41,985 nucleotides of DNA from Pseudomonadota bacterium (GTDB lineage: Bacteria > Pseudomonadota > Gammaproteobacteria > Burkholderiales > Rhodocyclaceae), in the NCBI GenBank assembly GCA_018241685.1, contig JAFEDJ010000002.1:1-41985 (forward strand), written 5' to 3'. How positions within the stretch are numbered: position 1 is the first letter of the stretch; the number at the start of each line of letters is the position of its first letter. The position numbers were made by a program, and so were the translations under genes. A model generated the notes under the pieces. That model worked only from the letters and a program-made list of their open reading frames with translations. It was not told the DNA's origin and made no database searches. Below are positions 16,389 through 24,889 of this stretch, piece by piece.

Positions 16389-17873
16389 ATGAATGCGGTT
16401 GAGATTTTCCCGTGGAGCGCAAACTTCGAGACGGGAATCGCGGAGATCGACGAACAACACCAGCAACTGGTCCGGCTGGTGAATCGACTGGCCAGCCATC
16501 TGGCCTATTCGGCAGATCTGCCGGGGCTTGATGAAATCTTCGGCGAACTGGCCGCCTACGCCCAGTACCACTTTGCAACCGAAGAGGTGACCTGGCACGA
16601 GGCCCTGCCGGACGATCCATGGGAAATCGAACACCGCAAGACGCACCAGACCTTCATCGACGACGTGATGCGTCTGCGCAATACCCAGGCCGGCAAGTCC
16701 ACCGACATGACCGTCGAAGAGATCCTGAGCTTCCTGTGCCAATGGCTGGCCTTCCACATCCTCTACAGCGACCGGCGCATGGCGCAGGCCGTCATCGCCA
16801 TCCGCGCCGGCCAGACCCCGGAAGACGCCAAGCGGCACAGCAACGGCGCCATGAACAGCACCGTGCGGGCCCTGATCGAGACCGTGCTGGCAATGTACGA
16901 CAGCCTGTCCAACCGCACCCTGCAGCTCATGAAGGAACTCAGCGCCCGCCAGAAACTTGAAGCCAAGCTGCGACTGGCCGGCAGCGTATTCGACAACACC
17001 CTCGAATCGATCTGCATCATCGACGACGCCGGCAACATCATCGACGCCAACCCGGCCTTTGCCCAAAGCTGCGGAACGAGTCGCGACGAATTGCTGGGAG
17101 CGCCGCTGGCCACCTTCAAATCCGGCCTCGGCAACGATGACAACAACGCCCCTGCCATATGGAGCGCGGTAAACAGCAGCGGCCACTGGAGTGGCGCCAT
17201 CCAGTGCCGGGCGCCCAGCGGCGAACTCTCTGCCGAGTGGCTGACCCTTTCCTCCGTCCGCAATGGCGATGATTTCGGCATCGGCCATTACGTGGCCGTC
17301 TTCTCCAGCGTCGGCGGCCTGATCCAGCGCCAGCAGGCCATGGAACACTGGGCCCACCACGACGCCCTCACCGGCCTGCCCAACCGCCTGCTCCTCAAGG
17401 ACCGCCTCGAACAAGCCCTCGCCCAGGCCCGCCGCGGCAGCGGCGGCCTGCTGGGCGTGTGCTACGTGGACCTGGACGACTTCAAACCGGTCAACGACAC
17501 CTTCGGCCACGCTGCCGGCGACCACGTGCTGCAAGTCACTGCCGAGCGCATCCGCAAGGAACTGCGCGGCACCGACACCGTCGCCCGCATCGGCGGCGAC
17601 GAGTTCGTGATCCTGCTCAACGGCCTCCAGGAAGGCAGCGACCGCCTGGCCTGTCTCGACCGCATCATCGAAGCCATCGGCCAGCCCATCGACCTGGGCC
17701 ACGACGGTGCCGGCCCCAGCACCCGCATCTCCGCCAGCATCGGCATCAGCTTCTCGCCCCGTGACGGCCGCAACGCCGACGATCTGCTCCACCGCGCCGA
17801 CCAGGCCCTGTACCAGGGCAAACTGGCCGGCAAGGGCGGCTACCGGATCTACACGCCAACGGAGGCAGCCTGA
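16389..17873 (+). CDS. bacteriohemerythrin-PAS-GGDEF diguanylate cyclase
   Basis: This 494-residue protein starts with a hemerythrin domain (about 1-135). Iron-ligand positions are visible in IAEIDEQHQQLVRL, YAQYHFATEEVTWHE, EHRKTHQTFIDDV and the later AFHILYSDRRM. A helical linker and PAS domain follow (about 190-310). The C-terminal GGDEF domain (about 325-490) has DALTGLPNRLLLKDRL and the intact motif GGDEF at 402-406; RGTD five residues before it is the RxxD inhibitory site. It probably makes c-di-GMP in response to oxygen, NO or redox through the di-iron site. It lies 87 bp after the EAL protein, and its stop is one base from the convergent pgi stop. No strong ribosome site is visible. 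Confidence 0.9.
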   Translation: MNAVEIFPWSANFETGIAEIDEQHQQLVRLVNRLASHLAYSADLPGLDEIFGELAAYAQYHFATEEVTWHEALPDDPWEIEHRKTHQTFIDDVMRLRNTQAGKSTDMTVEEILSFLCQWLAFHILYSDRRMAQAVIAIRAGQTPEDAKRHSNGAMNSTVRALIETVLAMYDSLSNRTLQLMKELSARQKLEAKLRLAGSVFDNTLESICIIDDAGNIIDANPAFAQSCGTSRDELLGAPLATFKSGLGNDDNNAPAIWSAVNSSGHWSGAIQCRAPSGELSAEWLTLSSVRNGDDFGIGHYVAVFSSVGGLIQRQQAMEHWAHHDALTGLPNRLLLKDRLEQALAQARRGSGGLLGVCYVDLDDFKPVNDTFGHAAGDHVLQVTAERIRKELRGTDTVARIGGDEFVILLNGLQEGSDRLACLDRIIEAIGQPIDLGHDGAGPSTRISASIGISFSPRDGRNADDLLHRADQALYQGKLAGKGGYRIYTPTEAA

Positions 17874-17874
17874 C

Positions 17875-19524
17875 TCAGCAGTCCCCGTACTCCTGAATCC
17901 ACGCGATCAGCGCCCGCGTGGACTGATCCAGCCCCTCGCTATCCGTCTCACCAGTCAAGGCCGGCAGCAGGCGGCCGGCGAGCTGCTTGCCCAGCTCCAC
18001 CCCCCACTGGTCGAAAGAGTTGATGCCCCAGATCACGCCCTGCACGAACACCTTGTGCTCGTACAACGCCAGCAACATGCCCAGGTAGTAAGGCACGATG
18101 CGCGGCAGGATGATGGTGGTGGACGGCTGGTTGCCGGCAAACACCTTGTGCGGCAGCAACGAAGCCATCTGGTCCGCCGGCACGCGGGCGGCCTCCAGTT
18201 CCGCCCGGGCTTCCGCCTCGGTCTTGCCGAAGGCCAGGGCCGCACTCTGGGCCAGGAAGTTGGCCATCAAGGGTGCCTGGTGCCCCGGCAGCGGGAAATC
18301 GCTCTGCGCGCTGGCAATGAAGTCACAGGGCACCAGCCAGCCGCCCTGGTGCAGCAGCTGGAAGAACGCGTGCTGCCCGTTACTGCCGATCTCGCCCCAC
18401 ACAATCGGGTTGGCCTGACAGGACAGCGGCTGTCCATCGCGCCCCACCGTCTTGCCGTTGGACTCCATCTCCAGCTGCTGCAGGAAGGACGGCAGGAAAC
18501 GCAGGGACTCGTGGTAAGGCAGCACCGCACTGGTACTCGCCCCCAGGAAATTGGTGTTCCACACCCCGATCAGCGCCATCAGCACCGGCAGGTTGCGCTC
18601 GAACGGCGCCTCGCGGAAATGGTTGTCCATCGCCTGCGCACCGGCCAGCAAACGCTCGAACCCATTCATGCCGATCGCCAGCGCAATCGGCAAACCCACC
18701 GCCGACCACAGGGAATAACGCCCGCCCACCCAGTCCCACATGCGGAACACGTTGGCAGCCGGCAGTCCGAAAGTCTGGGCCTTCTCCATGGCCGACGTCA
18801 CCGCCACGAAATGCAGCGGCAAAGCCCGCGCCGCATCGTCGCCCGCCGCCGCACACAACCACTCCCGCGCCGTGTGCGCGTTGAGCATGGTCTCCTGCGT
18901 CGTGAAGGTCTTGCTCGCCACGATGAACAGCGTGGAACGCGGATTCAGTGAATCCAGCAGCTTGGCCAGATGCGCACTGTCCACGTTGGACACGAAATGC
19001 ATCTTCAGCCCCTGGCGCTGATAAGCAGACAGCGCCCGCACCACCGTCTTCGGCCCCAGATCCGACCCGCCGATCCCGATGTTCACCACATCGCGGATCG
19101 CCTCGCCGGAAAACCCCCGCCACAGCCCGCCACGCACCTTCTCGGAGAACTCCCGCATCTGGGCGCGCACGGCGCGGACTTCGGGCATCACGTTGCAAGT
19201 GGCCGAGGGAAACACACCGGGCTTCATGTACCGCAAAGCCGTGTGGAGAACGGCACGGTCTTCACTGACGTTGATCTTGTCGCCGGCGAAAAGGCGAGCA
19301 CGCCAGCCTTCGAGATCGGCTGCTTTAGTCAAATCGAGCAGGAGTTCGATCGTGCGTTGGTCGACACGCTGCTTGGAGAAGTCGACGAGCATGCCTTCGA
19401 GTTCGAAGGAGAGGTGAGCAAATCTCTGCGGATCGCCTTCGAATAACTCGCGCAAATGCACTTTACTAGACGCCCTCTGATACTCCACAAGAGCCTTCCA
19501 AGCTGGGGTATTCGTTGTAAGCAT
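17875..19524 (-). CDS. pgi: glucose-6-phosphate isomerase
   Basis: This 549-residue enzyme has the usual length for bacterial Pgi and interconverts glucose-6-phosphate and fructose-6-phosphate. Family signatures are clear: GIGGSDLGPKTVVRAL, FTTQETMLNAHTAREWL, DWVGGRYSLWSAVGLPIAL and GSNGQHAFFQLLHQGGWLVP. In this setting it feeds fructose-6-phosphate toward mannose-6-phosphate/GDP-fucose and glucose-6-phosphate toward UDP-glucose. Its stop is one base from the stop of the convergent cyclase gene, with no terminator between them. A likely promoter sits at 19558-19586. The last roughly 300 bp upstream are A+T-rich. Confidence 0.96.
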   Translation of the reverse strand: MLTTNTPAWKALVEYQRASSKVHLRELFEGDPQRFAHLSFELEGMLVDFSKQRVDQRTIELLLDLTKAADLEGWRARLFAGDKINVSEDRAVLHTALRYMKPGVFPSATCNVMPEVRAVRAQMREFSEKVRGGLWRGFSGEAIRDVVNIGIGGSDLGPKTVVRALSAYQRQGLKMHFVSNVDSAHLAKLLDSLNPRSTLFIVASKTFTTQETMLNAHTAREWLCAAAGDDAARALPLHFVAVTSAMEKAQTFGLPAANVFRMWDWVGGRYSLWSAVGLPIALAIGMNGFERLLAGAQAMDNHFREAPFERNLPVLMALIGVWNTNFLGASTSAVLPYHESLRFLPSFLQQLEMESNGKTVGRDGQPLSCQANPIVWGEIGSNGQHAFFQLLHQGGWLVPCDFIASAQSDFPLPGHQAPLMANFLAQSAALAFGKTEAEARAELEAARVPADQMASLLPHKVFAGNQPSTTIILPRIVPYYLGMLLALYEHKVFVQGVIWGINSFDQWGVELGKQLAGRLLPALTGETDSEGLDQSTRALIAWIQEYGDC

Positions 19525-19557
19525 GACAAATCAAGACAAGAACATAAAGTAGCGGAC

Positions 19558-19586
19558 AATATACTCTATCGACATACCATCTCCAA
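19558..19586 (-). promoter_or_regulatory. possible pgi promoter
   Basis: On the minus strand TTGGAG (19581-19586) is followed after 17 nt by TATATT (19558-19563), a near-consensus -10 with a weak -35. The expected start would leave a leader of about 27 nt before the ATG at 19524. Confidence 0.35.
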
Positions 19587-19741
19587 CGATTCCGAAGACT
19601 CTCAAACCGAAACCAACCGAAAATCGAAATTACAAGCTCTAAATAGAATGTTACCTATATTCCGTAGCACATCTCCGACCACACGTCTATCGTACATCAG
19701 GTACTGATTCGAAACATCGATGCACGATGAGGATGAATAAC

Positions 19742-22480
19742 ATGTGCCCCAAAAAAGTGCCCCTCCTGTCTAGTAGCCATGGATATCCAAATCTGACAAG
19801 AGTTTTACTTGGGTTGTTGTGCCTATCGACCCAGATGCTCGCTCACGCGGAAGACATCTCAATCTATGTGTCTCCTGATGGCAACGACAACTGGAGCGGT
19901 AAGCTCTCCAGTCCAAGCCCAAAAAGAACAGACGGTCCTCTCCAAACACTTGAGGCTGCACAAAAAGCCGTTCGATTCGCTCTTGCAAAATCTACAGACA
20001 CGGGACAGATCTCAGTAATCATCGCACCAGGTCGCTACCTTCTGCGACAGCCGCTTGTCTTCGAACCGCAGGACTCAGGCACGCAGACTCATCCCGTGCG
20101 ATGGAAAAACATGGGGCCAGGCCAGGCCACCATTACTGGTGCTATTGATTTAAAACTGCTCAACAAAAGTACCGACAGGGAATTCAAATTCGCACCTCCG
20201 CAACTAAGTCAAACTTACATAGCCGGGGGAGGACAACTCTACATAAACGATACTCGAGCAATACTCGCAAGACAACCCAATCTAGGTGAATACTGGTATG
20301 TGGCTCAACCGGCATTCTCTAAGACTGATCCAATCGGTGGAGGCAGTCGCTCCGCGTTCCAAGCCACGAAAGATCAATGGCAATGGTTGAACTCTCTATC
20401 AAAAGATGATCATTCGCGTGCGATAGTCGATCTAATGCACTCTTGGAACTCCGGCCTTCATCGCCTTGCCTCCAACACATCTGCTCAAGACCTTACCGTT
20501 GACATATCCCCCCCCGCCCTCCATATCTTTCATGAGTTTGGTGAAAGCCAACGATTTTATATTGAGAATATTGAAAAAGCCCTAGACTCTCCCCAAGAGT
20601 GGATTGCCACTCCCTCAGCCATCCGCTATATCCCTAGGGAAGTAGATAAAGCCACATCCCCGCATGCAGTACTCCCCCAGCTAGAAACGTTGCTACTGAT
20701 ACGCGGCGATGTAAAAAGCAAAAAATGGGTAGAGAACATTATTTTCGATGGATTGCAATTCTCAGAGTCCCTCTGGCTCACACCACCCGCGGGATTCACA
20801 GATCAACAAGCCGCAGTGAATGTCGGGGCGGCAATCACGGTAGACGGGGCGCGTAACATCAGCATCGAGAACTGCACGATCAATCGCACCGGCGGCTACG
20901 GGGTCTGGTTCAGAGAATCCGTCCGAAACTCCAAAGTGCAAAGCTGCAAAATGGATGATCTGGGAGCTGGCGGCATCAAGATAGGAAAGACAAAACAAGT
21001 AGCTGACGACATAAACGAAACGGGAAACAACGCAATATCGAACAATATCATTTCCAACACAGGGAAAATCCATCCCGGAGCTGTTGGGATCTGGATAGGT
21101 CAAAGCTACGACAACACCCTTTCTAAGAATACAATATTCAATACAACATACACAGGTATATCCATTGGGTGGGACTGGACAGACACAGCCCCGACCTCGG
21201 GAAGGAACGTCATCAAGAACAACCTGCTTTACAACATCGGCATGGGTAACCTTGCAGATCTCGGAGGAATATACACAACAGGTTACTCCCCAGGAACTGT
21301 CATATCCAATAACGTCATTCGAGAAGTCCGCTCGTTCCATGGGTACGGGCCAGGATACGGGGCAGGCCCCAGCGCGTGGGGCATATATAATGACGCCAAG
21401 TCCCGCGCCATTAAGGTATCTGACAACATCATCATAGGAACAGACGGAGGAAGTTACTTCCTTAACCTGGGAAAAGAGGTTAGCGCCATAGGAAACGTTT
21501 TTGCTCTCGGCCAAGAAGGGGAGATCTTTGTGGCCCCGATACCGGAGAAAAACACCCAAAGACTAATCGCAAGCAACAATATCATTATCCCTTTAGCCAA
21601 GAGCTTTATTTCAATCCCTAACAGCAAGCCCCCAAATGTCTTCCTGTCAAACAATTTAGTTGCATCATCAAGCAGTAGCCCTTCGCTCTCTGCCGACGTT
21701 GAGGCCGTATGCCAGGAATGCCGAACAACTCAAACCGCGGTAGAGACAACACCGCTCGCCAAAGAAATAAGAGTTACGTCACCAGACAAAGAGATCAGAA
21801 GTAAAATAAAAAATACTATTGAAGAAAGTGGATCAAGCCTAAATCAATCGAGAGAGGATCAGACGTTATCAAATAATTCAAATCAAAAAATACGCAGCAG
21901 TGCATCGCTTCAAAACCCAGCCCCATCCGCGCTGAACCTTAGTGGAGAAGATCTACTCAATCGACTTGTCTTTAGCCCCCCCCCGCCATCAGTCGGTATT
22001 AAAACAACCAAGGGTTGCCGTACCCAACAAGACAGCTGCCTAATACTTCAAGACAGCCCTAGCTACCAGAACTCATATGACCCGCATACCTATTTGCGTC
22101 TCAGCACAAGCGATAGATATGCAAGCATTAGCTTTTACATAAAACTGGATAACGCCAGTGATTTTATTCATGAATGGCGGGATGCCTCCCTACCACACGC
22201 AACGGGGATTTCACTACGTATAACACCTAACGGCTTTTTCGTAGGAAACAAAGTGATTGCTCCATCATCCACAAACACGTGGATGAAGGTGAATATTACT
22301 GCCGACCTTAATAATGCATGGATCCTACAAGTAGCCTACGATGACGGGAGAACAGCAAAAACGGCCAAACTGCCTTTTGTGAACCCTAATTGGCACGACC
22401 TCAAATGGATCGGTTTCATCTCAAATGCAAGGGTCAGTACGCAAACATCGCTCTCCGACATAACTATTTCGACAAAGTGA
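19742..22480 (+). CDS. secreted parallel beta-helix protein, probable polysaccharide-active enzyme
   Basis: This is a 912-residue protein if started at ATG 19742, which has GAGG 9 nt upstream; ATGs at 19727 and 19733 are alternatives. A signal peptide (VLLGLLCLSTQMLAHA, cut before ED) sends it out of the cytoplasm. The mature start IYVSPDGNDNWSG and GPLQTLEAAQKAVRFAL is the N-terminal pattern of right-handed beta-helix carbohydrate enzymes. Helix rungs follow at about 320-600 (ISIENCTINRTGGYGVWF, DDLGAGGIKIG, NTIFNTTYTGISIGWDW). A low-complexity Ser/Asn linker (about 640-735) leads to a C-terminal jelly-roll-like domain (ASISFYIKLDNASDFIHEW). The layout recalls GH141-type fucosidase relatives, but the family is not proven. 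It lies convergent to a fucose-EPS operon. G+C is lower than in the chemosensory genes; C9 tract at 21976-21984. Confidence 0.85.
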   Translation: MCPKKVPLLSSSHGYPNLTRVLLGLLCLSTQMLAHAEDISIYVSPDGNDNWSGKLSSPSPKRTDGPLQTLEAAQKAVRFALAKSTDTGQISVIIAPGRYLLRQPLVFEPQDSGTQTHPVRWKNMGPGQATITGAIDLKLLNKSTDREFKFAPPQLSQTYIAGGGQLYINDTRAILARQPNLGEYWYVAQPAFSKTDPIGGGSRSAFQATKDQWQWLNSLSKDDHSRAIVDLMHSWNSGLHRLASNTSAQDLTVDISPPALHIFHEFGESQRFYIENIEKALDSPQEWIATPSAIRYIPREVDKATSPHAVLPQLETLLLIRGDVKSKKWVENIIFDGLQFSESLWLTPPAGFTDQQAAVNVGAAITVDGARNISIENCTINRTGGYGVWFRESVRNSKVQSCKMDDLGAGGIKIGKTKQVADDINETGNNAISNNIISNTGKIHPGAVGIWIGQSYDNTLSKNTIFNTTYTGISIGWDWTDTAPTSGRNVIKNNLLYNIGMGNLADLGGIYTTGYSPGTVISNNVIREVRSFHGYGPGYGAGPSAWGIYNDAKSRAIKVSDNIIIGTDGGSYFLNLGKEVSAIGNVFALGQEGEIFVAPIPEKNTQRLIASNNIIIPLAKSFISIPNSKPPNVFLSNNLVASSSSSPSLSADVEAVCQECRTTQTAVETTPLAKEIRVTSPDKEIRSKIKNTIEESGSSLNQSREDQTLSNNSNQKIRSSASLQNPAPSALNLSGEDLLNRLVFSPPPPSVGIKTTKGCRTQQDSCLILQDSPSYQNSYDPHTYLRLSTSDRYASISFYIKLDNASDFIHEWRDASLPHATGISLRITPNGFFVGNKVIAPSSTNTWMKVNITADLNNAWILQVAYDDGRTAKTAKLPFVNPNWHDLKWIGFISNARVSTQTSLSDITISTK

Positions 22481-22514
22481 TGTAAAAATGGCGCCCCCCG
22501 GCGCCATTTTTACA
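22481..22514. terminator. bidirectional intrinsic terminator between beta-helix gene and EPS operon
   Basis: A perfect 15-bp stem (arms 22481-22495 and 22500-22514) closes a CCCC loop, with the G+C-rich core GGCGCC flanked by ATTTTTA/TAAAAAT. T-runs on both sides fit termination of the plus-strand beta-helix gene, whose stop it abuts, and of the minus-strand EPS operon ending at 22589. Confidence 0.9.
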
Positions 22515-22588
22515 CAAGAAACAAGCAGCACGTATGCAGAAAAGGATCTCGGGACAACACCTTTGCAACTTGCATCATTTAGACAAAA

Positions 22589-23755
22589 TCAATCACTACC
22601 AAAAAGATCCCGCGTATAAACCTTGTTATCGACATCACTCAAGGCATCTGTGCGTCGATTTGCAATAATCACATCAGCCAGCTCTTTGAACTCCGCCAGA
22701 TCATTCACGATACGAGAATGAAAAAAGAACTCCTGCTCCAGCACAGGCTCATGAACAATAACCTCAATCCCTTTGGCTTTGATCCGCTTCATAATCCCCT
22801 GAATGCTAGATGCACGAAAATTATCAGACCCCGCCTTCATGATCAGTCGATAAATTCCAACTATCTTCGGATTTTTATGGATGATTTCATCCGCTATAAA
22901 ATCCTTACGGGTTGTGTTTGAATCAACAATAGCATTGATAAGATTCTGCGGCACATCTCTATAGTTCGCAAGTAGTTGCTTCGTATCTTTTGGCAAGCAA
23001 TAGCCCCCGTAACCAAAGCTAGGGTTATTGTAGTGACTGCCAATACGCGGATCCAAGCAAACGCCATCGATAATCTGACGAGTATCCAATCCATGCTTAG
23101 CCGCATAGGTATCCAACTCGTTAAAATAGGCAACCCGCATTGCCAAAAAGGTATTGGCAAACAATTTTATTGCCTCGGCCTCAGTGCTATTTGCCAGCAA
23201 CACCGGAACATCCTTCTTAATTGCACCTTGCTTAAGCAAATCAGCAAAAACTTGCGCTCGCTCAGAGCACTCCCCCACTACGATACGAGAGGGATAAAGA
23301 TTGTCATATAGAGCCTTACCTTCCCTCAGAAACTCCGGTGAGAAGATAAGATTCTCGCACTCGAACTCCGCCCTTATTTTCTCTGTGTATCCAACAGGAA
23401 CCGTGGACTTGATGACCATCAACGCTTTTGGATTGATAGTCATCACATCCTGAATCACAGCTTCAATTGATTTTGTATTGAAGTAATTAGTTTCCGGATC
23501 ATAGTCCGTTGGCGTGGCAATGATGACCAGCTCAGCTCCCTTATAGGCATCCTGCTTGTCAAGCGTTGCACGTAAATTAAGAGGCTTTCTACTCAAATAA
23601 TCTTCGATTTCCCGATCTTCTATTGGGGAAATTTTTCGATTGAGCAGCTCCACTTTTTCGGGAACGATATCAAGCGCAACTACCTCATTATTCTGCGCCA
23701 ACAAAATGGCGTTAGAAAGTCCGACGTAGCCGGTACCGGCAATAGCGATTTTCAT
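22589..23755 (-). CDS. ugd: UDP-glucose 6-dehydrogenase
   Basis: This 388-residue enzyme oxidises UDP-glucose to UDP-glucuronate with two NAD. The Rossmann start is [33 protein letters not shown] and [18 protein letters not shown] precede the substrate region; the catalytic Cys lies in [17 protein letters not shown] (around residue 250). Length matches the short Ugd subfamily of enterobacterial capsule loci. It is the last gene of the EPS operon and is followed by the terminator at 22481-22514. It implies glucuronic acid (or a derivative such as galacturonate) in the polymer. Confidence 0.95.
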   Translation of the reverse strand: MKIAIAGTGYVGLSNAILLAQNNEVVALDIVPEKVELLNRKISPIEDREIEDYLSRKPLNLRATLDKQDAYKGAELVIIATPTDYDPETNYFNTKSIEAVIQDVMTINPKALMVIKSTVPVGYTEKIRAEFECENLIFSPEFLREGKALYDNLYPSRIVVGECSERAQVFADLLKQGAIKKDVPVLLANSTEAEAIKLFANTFLAMRVAYFNELDTYAAKHGLDTRQIIDGVCLDPRIGSHYNNPSFGYGGYCLPKDTKQLLANYRDVPQNLINAIVDSNTTRKDFIADEIIHKNPKIVGIYRLIMKAGSDNFRASSIQGIMKRIKAKGIEVIVHEPVLEQEFFFHSRIVNDLAEFKELADVIIANRRTDALSDVDNKVYTRDLFGSD

Positions 23756-23774
23756 TTTGAATCCAAGGCATCAA

Positions 23775-23793
23775 CCCCGGAAAAATTTCGGGG
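23775..23793. other. short hairpin between fcl and ugd
   Basis: CCCCG (23775-23779) pairs with CGGGG (23789-23793) around a 9-nt A/T-rich loop in the 70-bp gap. No T-run follows on the minus strand; it may affect message stability or ugd expression. Confidence 0.3.
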
Positions 23794-23825
23794 CAATGAA
23801 AAAGTACGCAAACAAGCAAACAGTG

Positions 23826-24878
23826 CTAAATTGCCCTACCCTTCAGATAGTCATCATAGGCAAGCCGTATACCTTCAAGCAGCGTAACCTTAGCTTCGTA
23901 TCCCAATGATTTGAGCAAACTGACATCCAGCAACTTCCGGGGCGTCCCATCCGGCTTAGTCGAATCGAAGAGAACTTCGCCTTCATAGCCGACAACCGAC
24001 TGGGCTGCTTCTGCCAATTCCCGAATAGTCACATCGTCACCCACCCCAATATTTACCAGCGACCCAGCATAGCCTGACTCCATCAAGTGCACACACGCTG
24101 CGGCTAAATCGTCCACGTATAGAAACTCACGGCGCGGGCTCCCCGTTCCCCAGAGCAGTACCGGACCAGGGGCGCCAACCTTTATCAAGGTTCCCGCGTC
24201 ACCCCGCGCCAGCCCTAAGGACGACAGGATATCCGCCGGGATTTGTCCATACCGTTCCTCATCACGAACAACTGCAACTACATCGTTGGCATGAGCCAGT
24301 TTTGCCAGATGAAACTTTCGAATCAGGGCAGGAAGCACATGGCTATTGTTTAGATCATAAGTATCGTTAGGCCCGTATAGGTTAGTAGGCATAACGCTGA
24401 CGTACTCACGACCATACTGTGCGTTATAAGCCTCGCACATCTTAATACCGGCGATCTTGGCAATCGCGTAGGGCTCGTTGGTGGGCTCCAGCAGGCCCGT
24501 CAATAAGTACTCTTCCTTGATTGGCTGCGGGGCCATCTTTGGATAAATACAACTCGAGCCAAGGAACATCAAACGCTGCACACCAGCCAAGTGCGCCCCG
24601 TGAATGAGGTTGTTTTGAATCGTCAGATTCTCAAAAATGAATTGCCCACGATAGACATTATTGGCCAGAATTCCGCCGACCTTCGCCGCAGCGACAAAGA
24701 CATAATCGGGAGCCTCTGCAGCCAGAAAAGCAACGACAGCCGCGTGGTCCAACAAGTCCAGTTCTGCACGCGAACGCACAACCACGTTGTCAAAGCCTCT
24801 CTGGTGTAGGCATCTAACAATCGCAGAGCCCACCATGCCCCTATGCCCTGCAACAAAGACCTTTGCATTTAAGTTCAT
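23826..24878 (-). CDS. fcl: GDP-L-fucose synthase
   Basis: This 350-residue short-chain dehydrogenase/reductase starts at the ATG 24876-24878 (MNLNAKVFVAGHRGMVGSAI); the upstream ATG at 24893 overlaps the previous gene and is not family-like. Motifs are GHRGMVGSA (NADP binding), LFLGSSCIYPKMAPQPIKEE (Ser/Cys of the active site), EPYAIAKIAG (Tyr-x-x-x-Lys), MPTNLYGPNDTYD, and RREFLYVDDLAAACVHLME. It epimerises and reduces GDP-4-keto-6-deoxymannose, the product of Gmd, to GDP-L-fucose. It lies 11 bp after the glycosyltransferase in the same operon. An apparent insertion relative to E. coli Fcl (RDEERYGQIPADILSSL) is unusual. Confidence 0.94.
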   Translation of the reverse strand: MNLNAKVFVAGHRGMVGSAIVRCLHQRGFDNVVVRSRAELDLLDHAAVVAFLAAEAPDYVFVAAAKVGGILANNVYRGQFIFENLTIQNNLIHGAHLAGVQRLMFLGSSCIYPKMAPQPIKEEYLLTGLLEPTNEPYAIAKIAGIKMCEAYNAQYGREYVSVMPTNLYGPNDTYDLNNSHVLPALIRKFHLAKLAHANDVVAVVRDEERYGQIPADILSSLGLARGDAGTLIKVGAPGPVLLWGTGSPRREFLYVDDLAAACVHLMESGYAGSLVNIGVGDDVTIRELAEAAQSVVGYEGEVLFDSTKPDGTPRKLLDVSLLKSLGYEAKVTLLEGIRLAYDDYLKGRAI

Positions 24879-24889
24879 CGAAAATCCAA

